NCBI GenBank assembly: GCA_963817785.1
Contig: CAWFPL010000007.1
Span: 186,001 to 250,000, forward strand
Source: JAKALD01 sp963817785
GTDB lineage: Bacteria > Pseudomonadota > Gammaproteobacteria > Burkholderiales > SG8-39
Length of the DNA stretch: 64,000 nt
Reading direction: 5' to 3'
The notes beneath the pieces are model-generated. The model was not told where the DNA came from. It was given only the letters and a program-made list of their open reading frames with translations, and made no database searches. Positions 32,502-40,368 of this stretch are shown here, piece by piece; the first letter of the stretch is position 1; each line of letters begins with the position of its first letter. A program made the position numbers and the translations under genes.

Positions 32502-33760
32502 CGGCCTTCATGGTCAGTGTCGCCGCGCTGACGGCGGCCGTGCTCCTCGTCCTGCTGATGCCCCTGATCGGGACGCGCCGGCGCGGACGCGTTTCGCGCC
32601 GCGCACTCAACATCGCCGTCTACCGCGACCAGATCGCCGAGCTGGACGGCGATCTGCGCGCGGGCAGCCTGAGTGCCGCCGAGCACGACAAGGCGCGCCG
32701 CGAGCTCGAGGCGCGGCTTCTCGAGGACGTGGACCAGCCCGCGGTCGAGGCACCGAAGCCGGGGGGGCGCTGGGCGGCGATCGTGCTGGGGCTTGCGCTG
32801 CCGGTGCTCGCGCTCGGACTGTACGGCGTGGTGGGCAATCCCAGGGCGATCGTCGGCCCGGTTGCAAGCGACACCGCACAGCAGCCCACGCACGGAGTGA
32901 CCCAGGCCGACATCGAAGGCATGGTCGCGAAGCTCGCCGAGCGGCTGCGCCAGCATCCGGAGGACGCGGAGGGCTGGGTGATGCTCGGGCGTTCGTACGC
33001 CGCGCTCGGCCGGCTGGACGCGGCGGTGGACGCCTATGCCCACGCGGCCAGGCTGCGGCCGCAGGATGCGGATTTGCTCGCCGACTACGCCGACGTCCTA
33101 GGCTTCGCGCAGGGCAAGCGTCTGCTCGGCAAGCCCGAGGAGCTGATCGCCAAGGCGCTGCAGATCGATCCCCGGAACTTCAAGGCGCTGGCGCTCGCCG
33201 GCAGCGCCGCGTTCGAGCGCGAGGACTACAAGTCGGCGGCCGCCTACTGGCAGCGCCTGCTGCGGCTGGTGCCCCCGAATTCGGAAGACGCCAAGACCGT
33301 CCTGGCGAACGTCAACGAGGCGCGCTCGCGCGCAGGGGAGCAGCCGCTCGCCGCGACGGCGGCCGATACCGCCTCAGGCGCGGCCGCGGCGACCGATGCG
33401 GCCGCCCCGGCGGCGCAGGCCCCCCTTACGGGGACGGTCACGCTCGCGCCCGGGCTCGCCGCCAAGGCCGCGCCCGACGACACCGTGTTCATCTTCGCGC
33501 GCGCGGCCAGCGGCCCGCCGATGCCGCTCGCCGTGCTGCGCAAGCGCGTGCGCGACCTGCCGGTCTCATTCTCTCTCGACGACTCGATGGCCATGGCGCC
33601 GGGGTTGTCGTTGTCGCGCTTCCCGCAGGTCGTGGTCGGTGCGCGCATTTCGAAGTCGGGCAGCGCGACGCCCGGCCCCGGCGACCTGCAGGGGCTCAGC
33701 AAGCCCGTCGCCAACGACGCGGAACACGTGAGCGTGGTGATCGACTCGGTGGTGCGCTGA
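32498..33760 (+). CDS. ccmI: Apocytochrome chaperone CcmI
   Basis: A 420-residue protein with two N-terminal membrane helices (VSVAALTAAVLLVLLMPLI and AAIVLGLALPVLALGLYGVV) around a cytoplasmic loop IAVYRDQIAELDGDLRAGSLS, typical of CcmI. TPR repeats follow (GWVMLGRSYAALGRLDAAVDAYAHAARLRP). An Ala-rich linker joins a C-terminal domain, TVTLAPGLAAKAAPDDTVFIFARAASGPPMPLAVLRKRV, known from the CcmI family. It presents apocytochrome to the lyase. It is the last gene of the operon and of the chromosomal flank before the island. Confidence 0.93.
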   Translation: MTAFMVSVAALTAAVLLVLLMPLIGTRRRGRVSRRALNIAVYRDQIAELDGDLRAGSLSAAEHDKARRELEARLLEDVDQPAVEAPKPGGRWAAIVLGLALPVLALGLYGVVGNPRAIVGPVASDTAQQPTHGVTQADIEGMVAKLAERLRQHPEDAEGWVMLGRSYAALGRLDAAVDAYAHAARLRPQDADLLADYADVLGFAQGKRLLGKPEELIAKALQIDPRNFKALALAGSAAFEREDYKSAAAYWQRLLRLVPPNSEDAKTVLANVNEARSRAGEQPLAATAADTASGAAAATDAAAPAAQAPLTGTVTLAPGLAAKAAPDDTVFIFARAASGPPMPLAVLRKRVRDLPVSFSLDDSMAMAPGLSLSRFPQVVVGARISKSGSATPGPGDLQGLSKPVANDAEHVSVVIDSVVR

Positions 33761-33776
33761 GCGCCGCATCACGCGC

Positions 33777-33821
33777 TGGCGCCCCGGAGACGAATCGAAC
33801 GTCCGACCTGCCCCTTAGGAG
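33777..33821 (-). other. 3' half of tRNA-Arg(CCU): putative island attachment site
   Basis: On the minus strand this reads as the 3' half of a tRNA: anticodon loop CTCCTAA (anticodon CCU), anticodon stem GGGGC, variable loop, T stem/loop GGACG TTCGATT CGTCT, acceptor CCGGGGC, discriminator and CCA. Sequence 5' of the anticodon loop does not pair with the stem, so the gene is cut at the anticodon loop. An integrase gene begins 85 bp away. This is how a tRNA-targeting island end looks when the complete tRNA lies at the far side. The distal copy was not found in the window. Confidence 0.75.
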
Positions 33822-33905
33822 AGTGATCAAACGAGAGAAAAACATTGACAAAACAGCGTGCTAGCAATTACAAATGGGGTCATTCACACTTCGTTCACAG
33901 TCGAA

Positions 33906-34973
33906 ATGGCGACCATACGAAAGCTGCCGTCTGGGAAGTGGAATGTGCAGGTGCGCAAGCACGGGCACCTGCCCGTATCGGAGACTTTCATCACCAAGGC
34001 CGCCGCCGAACGGTGGGCACGGGAAACGGAAGTCAAGATCGAGAACGCCTCGTTTGTCGACCAGAGTAAGGCGCAAAATACCACGGTCAAAGATCTGCTA
34101 GGCGAGTACGAAGAGAAGATGACACCCCGCAAGCGTTCATGGAGACGCGAGAAGTCGCGGTTAAAGGGCCTGGTGGCCAGGCTCGGGAAATACCCCCTGG
34201 CAGGGCTGACTGCTCAGGCGGTCGTCGACTTCGTGGATGCTCGTTTATCCGCTGGAGCGTGTAGCGACACGATCAGAAAAGACCTTAACACCCTGTCGCA
34301 CGCGATCGATACCGGCATCGCGCTATGGGGGATACCGCTGCCATTCAATCCGGTCATAACGGCGCGAAAGATCCTCTCCAAGACGGAAACACTGCGCAGC
34401 GGCGTGGAACGCGACCGTCGCCTGCGCAAGGGCGAATTGAAGCGATTGCTGGAAGCTTCTGACGCGGTTCACGAGGCTCTATGGATTTGGACAGTTGAGT
34501 CCGGAATGCGAAGGGGCGAGATTGCCGCTATGGAATACGCACACCGAAGCGGCAAGACCCTGCGCGCGCCGACGTCAAAGACGGGGCGCCCACGGACGAT
34601 ACCGATGAGCCCCGCGATGCAGCGCGTCTGGAGAAAGCTGCCTTGGGAGCGAGACGATTCAGGGAACCCGGTGAGGATCGCGCTTAAGCCAGATTCGATC
34701 ACGCGGGCCTTCGATCGCGACTGCAAGGCAGCCGAGATCGGGGGGCTCAGGTTCCATGACCTTCGGCATGAGGCGACTTCGCGCTTTTTCGAACGCGGGC
34801 TACAGATTCAAGAGGTGGCTAGCATTACCGGACACTCGGACTGGAAATCGCTCAAGCGATATACGCATCCATCGGCATCCGAGATTGCTAAGAAGCTGAA
34901 CGGCGCTCGTCGAGGTAACCGGCCACATCGCGAACGTCAGCCACGCGATACTTCCCCTCCCTCCGCGTCTTAA
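33906..34973 (+). CDS. int: Tyrosine recombinase (phage-type integrase)
   Basis: A 355-residue site-specific recombinase. The N-terminal part has an arm-binding-like segment (IRKLPSGKWNVQVRKHGHLPVSETFITKAAAERWARE) and a SAM-like core-binding domain. The catalytic domain carries Arg in ESGMRRGEIAAM, the beta-hairpin Lys in TSKTGRP, H-x-x-R in LRFHDLRHEA, H in ITGHSDW and the nucleophile Tyr in LKRYTHPS. All are present, so it may be active. ATG at 33906 (MATIRK) is chosen; an upstream start at 33858 would lie close to the attachment site. Its 3' end overlaps an antisense HTH gene by 86 bp. Confidence 0.9.
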   Translation: MATIRKLPSGKWNVQVRKHGHLPVSETFITKAAAERWARETEVKIENASFVDQSKAQNTTVKDLLGEYEEKMTPRKRSWRREKSRLKGLVARLGKYPLAGLTAQAVVDFVDARLSAGACSDTIRKDLNTLSHAIDTGIALWGIPLPFNPVITARKILSKTETLRSGVERDRRLRKGELKRLLEASDAVHEALWIWTVESGMRRGEIAAMEYAHRSGKTLRAPTSKTGRPRTIPMSPAMQRVWRKLPWERDDSGNPVRIALKPDSITRAFDRDCKAAEIGGLRFHDLRHEATSRFFERGLQIQEVASITGHSDWKSLKRYTHPSASEIAKKLNGARRGNRPHRERQPRDTSPPSAS

Positions 34974-35163
34974 TAGGGAATCGCCCAGCGCTGATCGCGT
35001 TAAGGATGGACTTCGGATCCCGGTAGCGCAGCTCGCTCGCGATCTCGTCTACGGTCATCACGAGGGTCCCGTACTTGTTCAGCAAGTACCGTTCCGTCGC
35101 GGAGAGTTGCTCGCGATGGAAGAGGGGAGCGGGGCGAATCGCTGGGCTGCTTATACCTGACAT
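34888..35163 (-). CDS. Small helix-turn-helix protein (excisionase/PrtN-like)
   Basis: A 91-residue protein. The second half reads LLNKYGTLVMTVDEIASELRYRDPKSILNAISAGRFPIKTRREGKYRVADVRDVAGYLDERR, which has the layout of winged-helix MerR/AlpA-type excisionases and pyocin activator PrtN-like proteins: HTH, then a wing containing R-E-G-K-Y-R-V and D-V-x-x-Y. ATG at 35163 has GGGAG 7 nt upstream. It overlaps the integrase 3' end in antisense. Acting as a directionality factor or regulator of the island is likely but inferred. Confidence 0.6.
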   Translation of the reverse strand: MSGISSPAIRPAPLFHREQLSATERYLLNKYGTLVMTVDEIASELRYRDPKSILNAISAGRFPIKTRREGKYRVADVRDVAGYLDERRSAS

Positions 35164-35333
35164 CTGTCGCTCCCATAGACTTTGACGCTCACCGGAATTG
35201 ACCCACATGTGCTCATCGAAACGGACCCGGTGTTGAAGGTTGAGCCGGCGATTTGTTGAGCGCTTGCGGTCCGTAGTCCTCGAGATGCAATAGCGCACCC
35301 TGTGTGGATGGTTTCTCCGGAGGGAGGCCGTCC

Positions 35334-35633
35334 ATGCAGAGCATGCGGTGCGCGGCCTGCGGCCTGGAGTTCAGGCCGCGTCGCCAGGTTCCAGAGCAAA
35401 GGTACTGTTCGTCCGCGGTCTGTCAGCGCGAGCGACGGCGTCGATGGCAAGCCGCGCGGCTTGGGAGCGACGCCGATTACCGCGCCAATCAACGCGCGGC
35501 CCAGAGGGCCTGGGGCGAACGCCACCCCGAGTACTGGCGCACCTACCGGCAAGCCCACCCGCAATACGTCGAGCGCAACCGCAGGCTCCAGCGCGAGCGC
35601 GACCGAGCCCAAGGCCCGCATGTGGCCGCATAG
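35334..35633 (+). CDS. Zinc-ribbon protein with basic helical repeats
   Basis: A 99-residue protein. Residues 4-30 contain CAACG and CSSAVC in RCAACGLEFRPRRQVPEQRYCSSAVCQRERRRRW, a zinc-ribbon-like pair. The remaining residues are very basic and Tyr-rich with short repeats (DYRANQRAAQRAW, EYWRTYRQAH, QYVERNRRLQRERD). Proteins of this look occur beside transposons, though I know of no assigned function. ATG at 35334 is preceded by AGGGAGG. Its end abuts the point where the convergent IS110 remnant loses homology, so it may be a passenger or target gene of that element. Confidence 0.55.
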   Translation: MQSMRCAACGLEFRPRRQVPEQRYCSSAVCQRERRRRWQAARLGSDADYRANQRAAQRAWGERHPEYWRTYRQAHPQYVERNRRLQRERDRAQGPHVAA

Positions 35634-35639
35634 CGGATG

Positions 35640-36112
35640 TCGTTGCGAAGTAAGAGCGCCCCCAGGCGCTGTCTGGCCTGGCGCTGCATCACCACCGCGT
35701 CCTCGGGCGTTCTCACCAGATCGCGCATCGCCTCGTCCACTTCGTCGGGCACGTGGATCGGCGTGAGCTCCCCGGCGCGCGCAAGGCGCGCGAGCTTCAG
35801 ACAATCGCGCCGGTCGGTCTTGATGCGGTCGGCGTTGCTGCGCGGCGTCAGCCCCGGGGACACCACCCAGCACTCGTGTCCTCGCGCGCGCAGCATTCGA
35901 TAGATGCCGAACCCGCAGGGACCGGCTTCGTAGACAAATACCAGCGGCCCGCCGGCCGACTCGAGCTTGCGCGCGAGCCGCGAAACCGCCGCCAGATCCC
36001 CGCCAATCGCGCCGTAGTGGCGCACTTCGCCCCCGCGCTCATCGCCCGTGGCGACGTCGATGGAATCCTTGTGAACGTCCATTCCGACAAACAGCTTGCT
36101 AGACTTGCCCAT
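35640..36112 (-). pseudogene. IS110-family transposase, N-terminal fragment
   Basis: Read from ATG 36112 on the minus strand: MGKSSKLFVGMDVHKDSIDVA starts the RuvC-like DEDD domain, and VYEAGPCGFGIYRMLRARGHECWVVSPGLTPRSNADRIKTDRRDCLKLARLARAGELTPI is the conserved middle. After LGALLLRNDIRYA the frame leaves the family and becomes the antisense of the zinc-ribbon gene. The C-terminal Tnp_20 serine domain is missing, so the element is dead. The upstream non-coding end is preserved (36113-36235). Confidence 0.85.
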
Positions 36113-36204
36113 GGCCTGCCTCCTCGATACGGTTGACGCCTGCGTGCTCAACCTGTGGCTCGGCGTGGTTCGCCACGCAATCCACGGTACAGCGGAGGCA
36201 GGCC
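36113..36204 (-). ncRNA. IS110 left-end structured leader (bridge-RNA-like candidate)
   Basis: Directly upstream of the transposase ATG the complementary arms GGAGGCAGGCC and GGCCTGCCTCC enclose 70 nt. Within them GTGGC ... GCCAC can form an inner hairpin. The inner arm contains the GGAGG ribosome-binding site and abuts the ATG, so pairing would hide it. Elements of the IS110 family encode a bridge RNA in this place. Whether this segment encodes one is inference; the same architecture recurs at 46720-46804. Confidence 0.4.
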
Positions 36205-36522
36205 GCCTGCTATCGGAAAGCCATTCTGTCTAAGGTTAGTCTTGCCGGTTAACTCACATTCGCTTCGGAACCACTTGCGGGGAGCCACTCACCCCGGTCC
36301 GGTTTTCGGCCAGCGCAGCCTTCTGGGATGCTTCTCTCTCGGAAATGCTCCCAAATCCGTTCTCACTATTCGTCGCTCAGTCGCCGCACGATCCCCATTC
36401 TGAGAGTTCATGCGAACGGCGATATCAAATTGGAGTTCGGCCCTACATATTCCGATCTTTTCGAACTATTCACGACCACATATCTTCCGTGCCTACCGGG
36501 CCATTTTGAAAATGGAGTCGAA
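36205..36522. other. Non-coding stretch between IS110 remnant and PLP enzyme
   Basis: About 320 bp with no convincing gene. The left part, to about 36235, belongs to the IS110 end. The remainder is AT-richer and must hold the promoter of the cysteine-synthase-like gene. A frame open through this stretch (from 36328) lacks a ribosome-binding site and family similarity. Confidence 0.5.
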
Positions 36523-37476
36523 ATGCGCATTGCGAACGATGTTACCGACCTTATTGGCAAGACACCATTGCTCCACCTGGGGCGCGTTTACGATGGAGTT
36601 GGGGGCCGTGTCTTTGCCAAGCTGGAGAACTTCAATCCGATGTCAAACAAGGACCGGCCAGTCCTGCATATGGTCCGGCGGGCGATGGCGGATGGCAGCA
36701 TTCACCAGAAAACCGAGGTCGTCGAGGCAAGTAGCGGCAACACCGCAATCGCTATTGCAACGCTGGGAGCTGTTTATGGATTTCCGGTGCGCATATTCAT
36801 GAGCGAGGTGGTCAGCTTAGAGCGCAAGCGGGCACTCGCCGCGTTCGGCGCAAAGATCACGCTTACGCCGGGCCGTGAGTACACTCGTGGCGCCCGCGAG
36901 CGAGCTATTGCTTATTGCGAGGCAAATCCAGATAGCACGTTTTTCCTAAACCAGCATGGCAACTCCGAGAATCCTCGAATGCACGAGCTTACGACTGGGC
37001 CAGAGCTTTGGAAACAGCTCGAGGGCAAGATTGATGCCGTTGTCATCGCACTCGGCACTTGTGGGACCTACGAGGGAGTTGCCAAGTACCTAAAGCGCAT
37101 GAATCCGCGAGTCCACGCCGTAGGAGTCGAGCCGGCCGGAAGCCCGCTGTATTCGGGAGGTAGACAAGGTGTGCACCACATATACGGTATGGGACCCGGT
37201 CTTGTGACTGAGATATTCCAGCGATCGGAGAACAAGCCGGACGAAATCATTTTGGTAGAGGACGGGACCGCATACGAATGGACCCGTCGTATCGCGCACA
37301 AAGAGGGTATGTTGGTCGGCCTGACATCTGGCGCTGTCGCATGGGCCGCGGGACAAGTCGCTGCTCGGCCGGAGTTCGTTGGGAAGAATATCGTGACCTT
37401 TTTCTACGACACTGGAGAGCGTTACCTGTCGATCGAGGGGTTGTACCCGCAGGGCGATATTCAATTCGTGCGGTGA
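36523..37476 (+). CDS. Cysteine synthase-like PLP enzyme (fold type II)
   Basis: A 317-residue member of the OASS/cystathionine beta-synthase family. VTDLIGKTPLLHLGRV opens the fold, the PLP Lys is about residue 43 in NFNPMSNKDRP, the asparagine loop is EASSGNTAIAIA, and the phosphate-binding glycine loop is GTCGTYEGVAKYLK. GLTSGAVAW supplies the pyridine-N contact, with Thr-Ser instead of Ser-Ser. It could make or break a C-S or C-N bond in an amino acid; it need not be cysteine synthase. ATG at 36523 has GGAG upstream. With RidA downstream, a beta-elimination yielding 2-aminoacrylate is an attractive idea. Confidence 0.82.
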   Translation: MRIANDVTDLIGKTPLLHLGRVYDGVGGRVFAKLENFNPMSNKDRPVLHMVRRAMADGSIHQKTEVVEASSGNTAIAIATLGAVYGFPVRIFMSEVVSLERKRALAAFGAKITLTPGREYTRGARERAIAYCEANPDSTFFLNQHGNSENPRMHELTTGPELWKQLEGKIDAVVIALGTCGTYEGVAKYLKRMNPRVHAVGVEPAGSPLYSGGRQGVHHIYGMGPGLVTEIFQRSENKPDEIILVEDGTAYEWTRRIAHKEGMLVGLTSGAVAWAAGQVAARPEFVGKNIVTFFYDTGERYLSIEGLYPQGDIQFVR

Positions 37477-37523
37477 TTTCGCAGAAAACTAAACGTCACC
37501 GGATTGCCTCTCGCGATTCTTGC

Positions 37524-37559
37524 TAAGATCTTAGTTAAGATTTTAGTTAAGATCCTAGT
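37524..37559. repeat. Three tandem 12-bp units TAAGATYYTAGT (probable operator)
   Basis: TAAGATCTTAGT, TAAGATTTTAGT and TAAGATCCTAGT follow each other without gaps. The first ten bases of unit 1 are a perfect palindrome. The array lies 61 bp upstream of the MarR GTG start, between the PLP enzyme and MarR genes. Spacing by 12 bp fits adjacent binding on nearly one DNA face; MarR is the obvious ligand but unproven. Confidence 0.6.
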
Positions 37560-37620
37560 ATCGCTGACTTTCCGCGAGCATTGTTGCGGCGCAGCATTCT
37601 TGACGTCGTCGGAGCAGGGT

Positions 37621-38232
37621 GTGAGGGGCATCGTGCGGACAAGAGCAAAGGTGCGGCGGTCCCTGCATCGCATTTCAGCCACAACTGACTGGGTCGATGG
37701 CAATCTGCGTCTACTCGGCAAAGAACGTCCAGACTTGGATCTATCTGGCTCGGAGATTACCGCCCGAATCTTCCGCTTGCGGGAGATCTACGTGAAAAAG
37801 CTGGATGACATCCATTCGCAGTGCGGACTGAAGCCGCGGATGTTCCTCGTGCTGGCTGCCTTGTATCGCAGTGGGTCCCCGTACGAGTTATCGCCAGCAA
37901 GCCTGATGCGGCACCTGATGTGGAGCTCGGGTGGGTTATCGCAGCTTCTTGATCGCATGGAAGCGGCTAGCTTGATTCGTCGGTACAAGGGCCGAAGCGG
38001 AAGGCATGGGGTGCGGGTAAGCTTGCTCGGGAAAGGCGAGCGCATCATTGCCGACGTTCTGGATGTTCATTGTAAGACCGAACTTCGGTTCATTGCGCCG
38101 CTGAATCAGCGTGAGCGCATGAAGCTTGTATCACTTCTTCGAAAGCTTCTAATCACCGCGGAAGGTCCACAGGTGCTTCCACCACCGGCGAATATGGTTG
38201 CAGAAGCGGATAGGGGGCGACGCGGTGACTGA
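37621..38232 (+). CDS. MarR family transcriptional regulator
   Basis: A 203-residue regulator with an N-terminal extension of about 40 residues. The winged HTH reads FLVLAALYRSGSPYELSPASLMRHLMWSSGGLSQLLDRMEAASLIRRYKGRSGRHGVRVSLLGKGERII, with the recognition helix GLSQLLDRMEAAGL-like and the wing containing G-R-S-G-R-H-G-V. GTG at 37621 is selected for GGAG at 7 nt; a longer frame would translate the tandem operator repeat. It overlaps the next gene by 8 bp, so it probably regulates its own flavoprotein operon. Confidence 0.82.
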   Translation: MRGIVRTRAKVRRSLHRISATTDWVDGNLRLLGKERPDLDLSGSEITARIFRLREIYVKKLDDIHSQCGLKPRMFLVLAALYRSGSPYELSPASLMRHLMWSSGGLSQLLDRMEAASLIRRYKGRSGRHGVRVSLLGKGERIIADVLDVHCKTELRFIAPLNQRERMKLVSLLRKLLITAEGPQVLPPPANMVAEADRGRRGD

Positions 38233-39991
38233 CATTGACGTGCTCGTCGTCGGTAGCGGTGGAGCAGGAATGCTCGCTGCTGTAGAAGCCGCTAAAGCAG
38301 GGCGGAAGACTGTGATGCTAACTAAGGGGCAGGCCGCGCGATCCGGTGCAACCGCCACTATCACTGGGGATTGCAGCGTTGCCGGGCGTACTTGCGTGGA
38401 TCTTCTTGGGCTACGAGCCGATCGCAACGATACGGAAGACGATTTTTTCGCCGACACGGTTGCAGGCGGGAAGTTCTTGAGCGATCAAAGGCTGGCAGAA
38501 ACTATGGTGTCCGAAGTCGGGCCAGTTCTGAAATCCATGCGCGATTTGGGACTACGGCTCGGCGATCCCGTTCAAAGCCCTGGTCATCGCACGGCGCGGG
38601 GGGTTTGGTATTCGGGCATGGAGCTCATGCAAGTGCTACGCAAAGAGATGATTAAGCTGAACATCAAAGTCCGAGAGGAATTCTTTGCGACAGATCTCCT
38701 GCTGAACGACGGCGTTATCGCCGGCATCGCCGGTATCGATCAGCGCACTGGCAACATAGCCGCGATCAAGGCCAAAGCGGTCGTCTTAGCGACCGGCGGG
38801 GGCATGATGATCTACCCGGTGCAGACTGCACCCGAGGAGCTAACTGGCGATGGCCACAGTATGGCTCTGCGTGCGGGCGCGGAGTTGATCGACATGGAAA
38901 TGATTCAATTCCTCCCCTGTACTCTGATCGAGCCGGACATCTGGAGAGGCATTCAATTTCCGTGGGTACTTGGTCCCCAAAGTGGTATTCGAGCCTGGCT
39001 GTTGAATCGATTCGGCGAGCGATTCATGGCGAAATGGGACCCGGTCAATATGGAGTTTGCCACACGGGACATCATCTCAATCGCATGCATGAAAGAATCA
39101 GTCGAAAATCGCGGGGGACCGAATGGAGGAGTTTTCCTGTCCTGGGCGCACCTCCCTACGAATATTATTGATTTCGCAGCGAGGTGGTATTTCCGGACGC
39201 ATCTGCGGGGCAACTGGCTTTGGGAGGGCTTCGATTTCGCCGATTTAGTGAGAAGAATCAAGTCAGGCGAGGCCGTAGAGGTAATGCCAGCCAGTCACTT
39301 CTTTATGGGCGGTGTGCTAATCGATGAGCGCTCCGCGAGCCGAGTCCCAGGGCTTTTTTGCTGCGGGGAAATTGCGGGCGGGCTCCACGGAGCGAATCGG
39401 CTATCGGGCAGCGCGAGCAGCCAAATACTTGTGCAGGGAAAAATCGCTGGTTTTGCGGCATCGGAGTACGCCAGGCGAAGTTCGCAACCAGGTATCGTGC
39501 GCACCCAATGGGCCGCGGTTTGCGATGAGCTGGAAGCGCCGTTACGACGAAAGAACGGGACCGCGCCATTTGAACTGAAGGAGGAGCTGCAGCGACTTGC
39601 CAACGTCCACGTTGGGATGTTGCGAACCGAGAAGTCTCTGAAGGAGGCGCTGAATCGAGTGCGTGGATTGCGCTGTGATTTACTGGCACGCATATATTGC
39701 CGTTCGACTGATCGCTTTTACAACAAGGAATGGGCCGACGCAGTGGAATGCCGCACGATGCTGGACACCTTGGAGGCAATCGCACTATCCGCGTTGATGC
39801 GGCGTGAAAGCCGCGGCGCTCATTATCGAGAGGACTATCCGACGCAAGTCGACAGCTCGTCACCGCGAAACGGAGTCGTAATGTTCCAAGGTGGGGAAAT
39901 GAGACACGACGCGCGAGCGGCCCGGATGTTCCGAATGTTGCCCCCCGAGGCGACGCCGGACTCCAATAGTCGAACCGCGGTTGCGCGATGA
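38225..39991 (+). CDS. FAD-dependent fumarate reductase/succinate dehydrogenase-like flavoprotein
   Basis: A 588-residue flavoprotein. The Rossmann FAD site is DVLVVGSGGAGMLAAVEAAKAG, with ARSGATATITGDCSV after it. ATGGGMMIYPVQTAPEELTGDGHSMALRAGAELIDMEMIQFLPC is the FrdA/SdhA/aspartate oxidase/AprA pattern. PASHFFMGGVLIDERSASRVPGLFCCGEIAGGLHGANRLSGSA closes the FAD domain, and the C-terminal helical domain follows. Electrons would pass to the adjacent 2Fe-2S protein. The absence of membrane anchors and a full FrdB argues for a dedicated catabolic dehydrogenase or enoate reductase rather than complex II. GTG at 38225 is the start. Confidence 0.82.
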   Translation: MTDIDVLVVGSGGAGMLAAVEAAKAGRKTVMLTKGQAARSGATATITGDCSVAGRTCVDLLGLRADRNDTEDDFFADTVAGGKFLSDQRLAETMVSEVGPVLKSMRDLGLRLGDPVQSPGHRTARGVWYSGMELMQVLRKEMIKLNIKVREEFFATDLLLNDGVIAGIAGIDQRTGNIAAIKAKAVVLATGGGMMIYPVQTAPEELTGDGHSMALRAGAELIDMEMIQFLPCTLIEPDIWRGIQFPWVLGPQSGIRAWLLNRFGERFMAKWDPVNMEFATRDIISIACMKESVENRGGPNGGVFLSWAHLPTNIIDFAARWYFRTHLRGNWLWEGFDFADLVRRIKSGEAVEVMPASHFFMGGVLIDERSASRVPGLFCCGEIAGGLHGANRLSGSASSQILVQGKIAGFAASEYARRSSQPGIVRTQWAAVCDELEAPLRRKNGTAPFELKEELQRLANVHVGMLRTEKSLKEALNRVRGLRCDLLARIYCRSTDRFYNKEWADAVECRTMLDTLEAIALSALMRRESRGAHYREDYPTQVDSSSPRNGVVMFQGGEMRHDARAARMFRMLPPEATPDSNSRTAVAR

Positions 39992-40368
39992 AGGAAATGA
40001 ATATTTCGGTTGTCCGGGGGCCAGGTCCAGAGGGGGGCACTTGGACGCAGATCTATAAGCTTCCTGACATCTCGGGGGCGAGCGTGAGCAATGTGCTGCA
40101 ATACATTAGCCGTCACGTGGATGGCAGCCTTGGCTATTACCTTTCGTGCCGAAGGGGCATGTGCGCTGCCTGTGTCGTGCGCATCGACGGTGAGAATGAG
40201 AAGGCCTGCGTTGTGCAGGCCCAGGACGGCATGGTCATTGAGCCGACGACCTTGCGTTTGCTAGTCAAGGACTCGGTCGTCCATTTGGGTATGCCGCGAG
40301 AGAGTGAGTTCCCGATCGAGCAGGCAGATATTCTTGTGGCCGCTCCAAAGAAGGCGGAGTCCAAATGA
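39988..40368 (+). CDS. 2Fe-2S protein resembling the N-terminal domain of SdhB/FrdB
   Basis: A 126-residue ferredoxin-like protein. YYLSCRRGMCAACVVRIDGENEKACVVQAQ has the C-x4-C-x2-C ... C pattern of the SdhB/FrdB 2Fe-2S domain (SCREGICGSC ... LAC). The C-terminal domain that would carry the 4Fe-4S and 3Fe-4S clusters is absent, and the length of 126 residues leaves no room for it. It overlaps the flavoprotein by 4 bp, so the two form a pair. It probably shuttles electrons between the flavin and an unknown partner. Confidence 0.78.
   Translation: MKEMNISVVRGPGPEGGTWTQIYKLPDISGASVSNVLQYISRHVDGSLGYYLSCRRGMCAACVVRIDGENEKACVVQAQDGMVIEPTTLRLLVKDSVVHLGMPRESEFPIEQADILVAAPKKAESK

Noticed and set aside
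36328..36522. Longer N terminus for the cysteine-synthase-like protein
   Set aside because: The extra 65 residues have no family similarity and the ATG at 36523 has a Shine-Dalgarno sequence and starts at the fold's usual beginning.
37524..37559. CRISPR-like repeat
   Set aside because: The units are 12 bp, contiguous and without spacers; no CRISPR array or cas gene is seen anywhere in the window.
37504..37620. Longer N terminus for the first MarR protein (ILAKILVKILVKILV)
   Set aside because: The repeated peptide is merely translation of the tandem operator; GTG 37621 has a proper ribosome-binding site.
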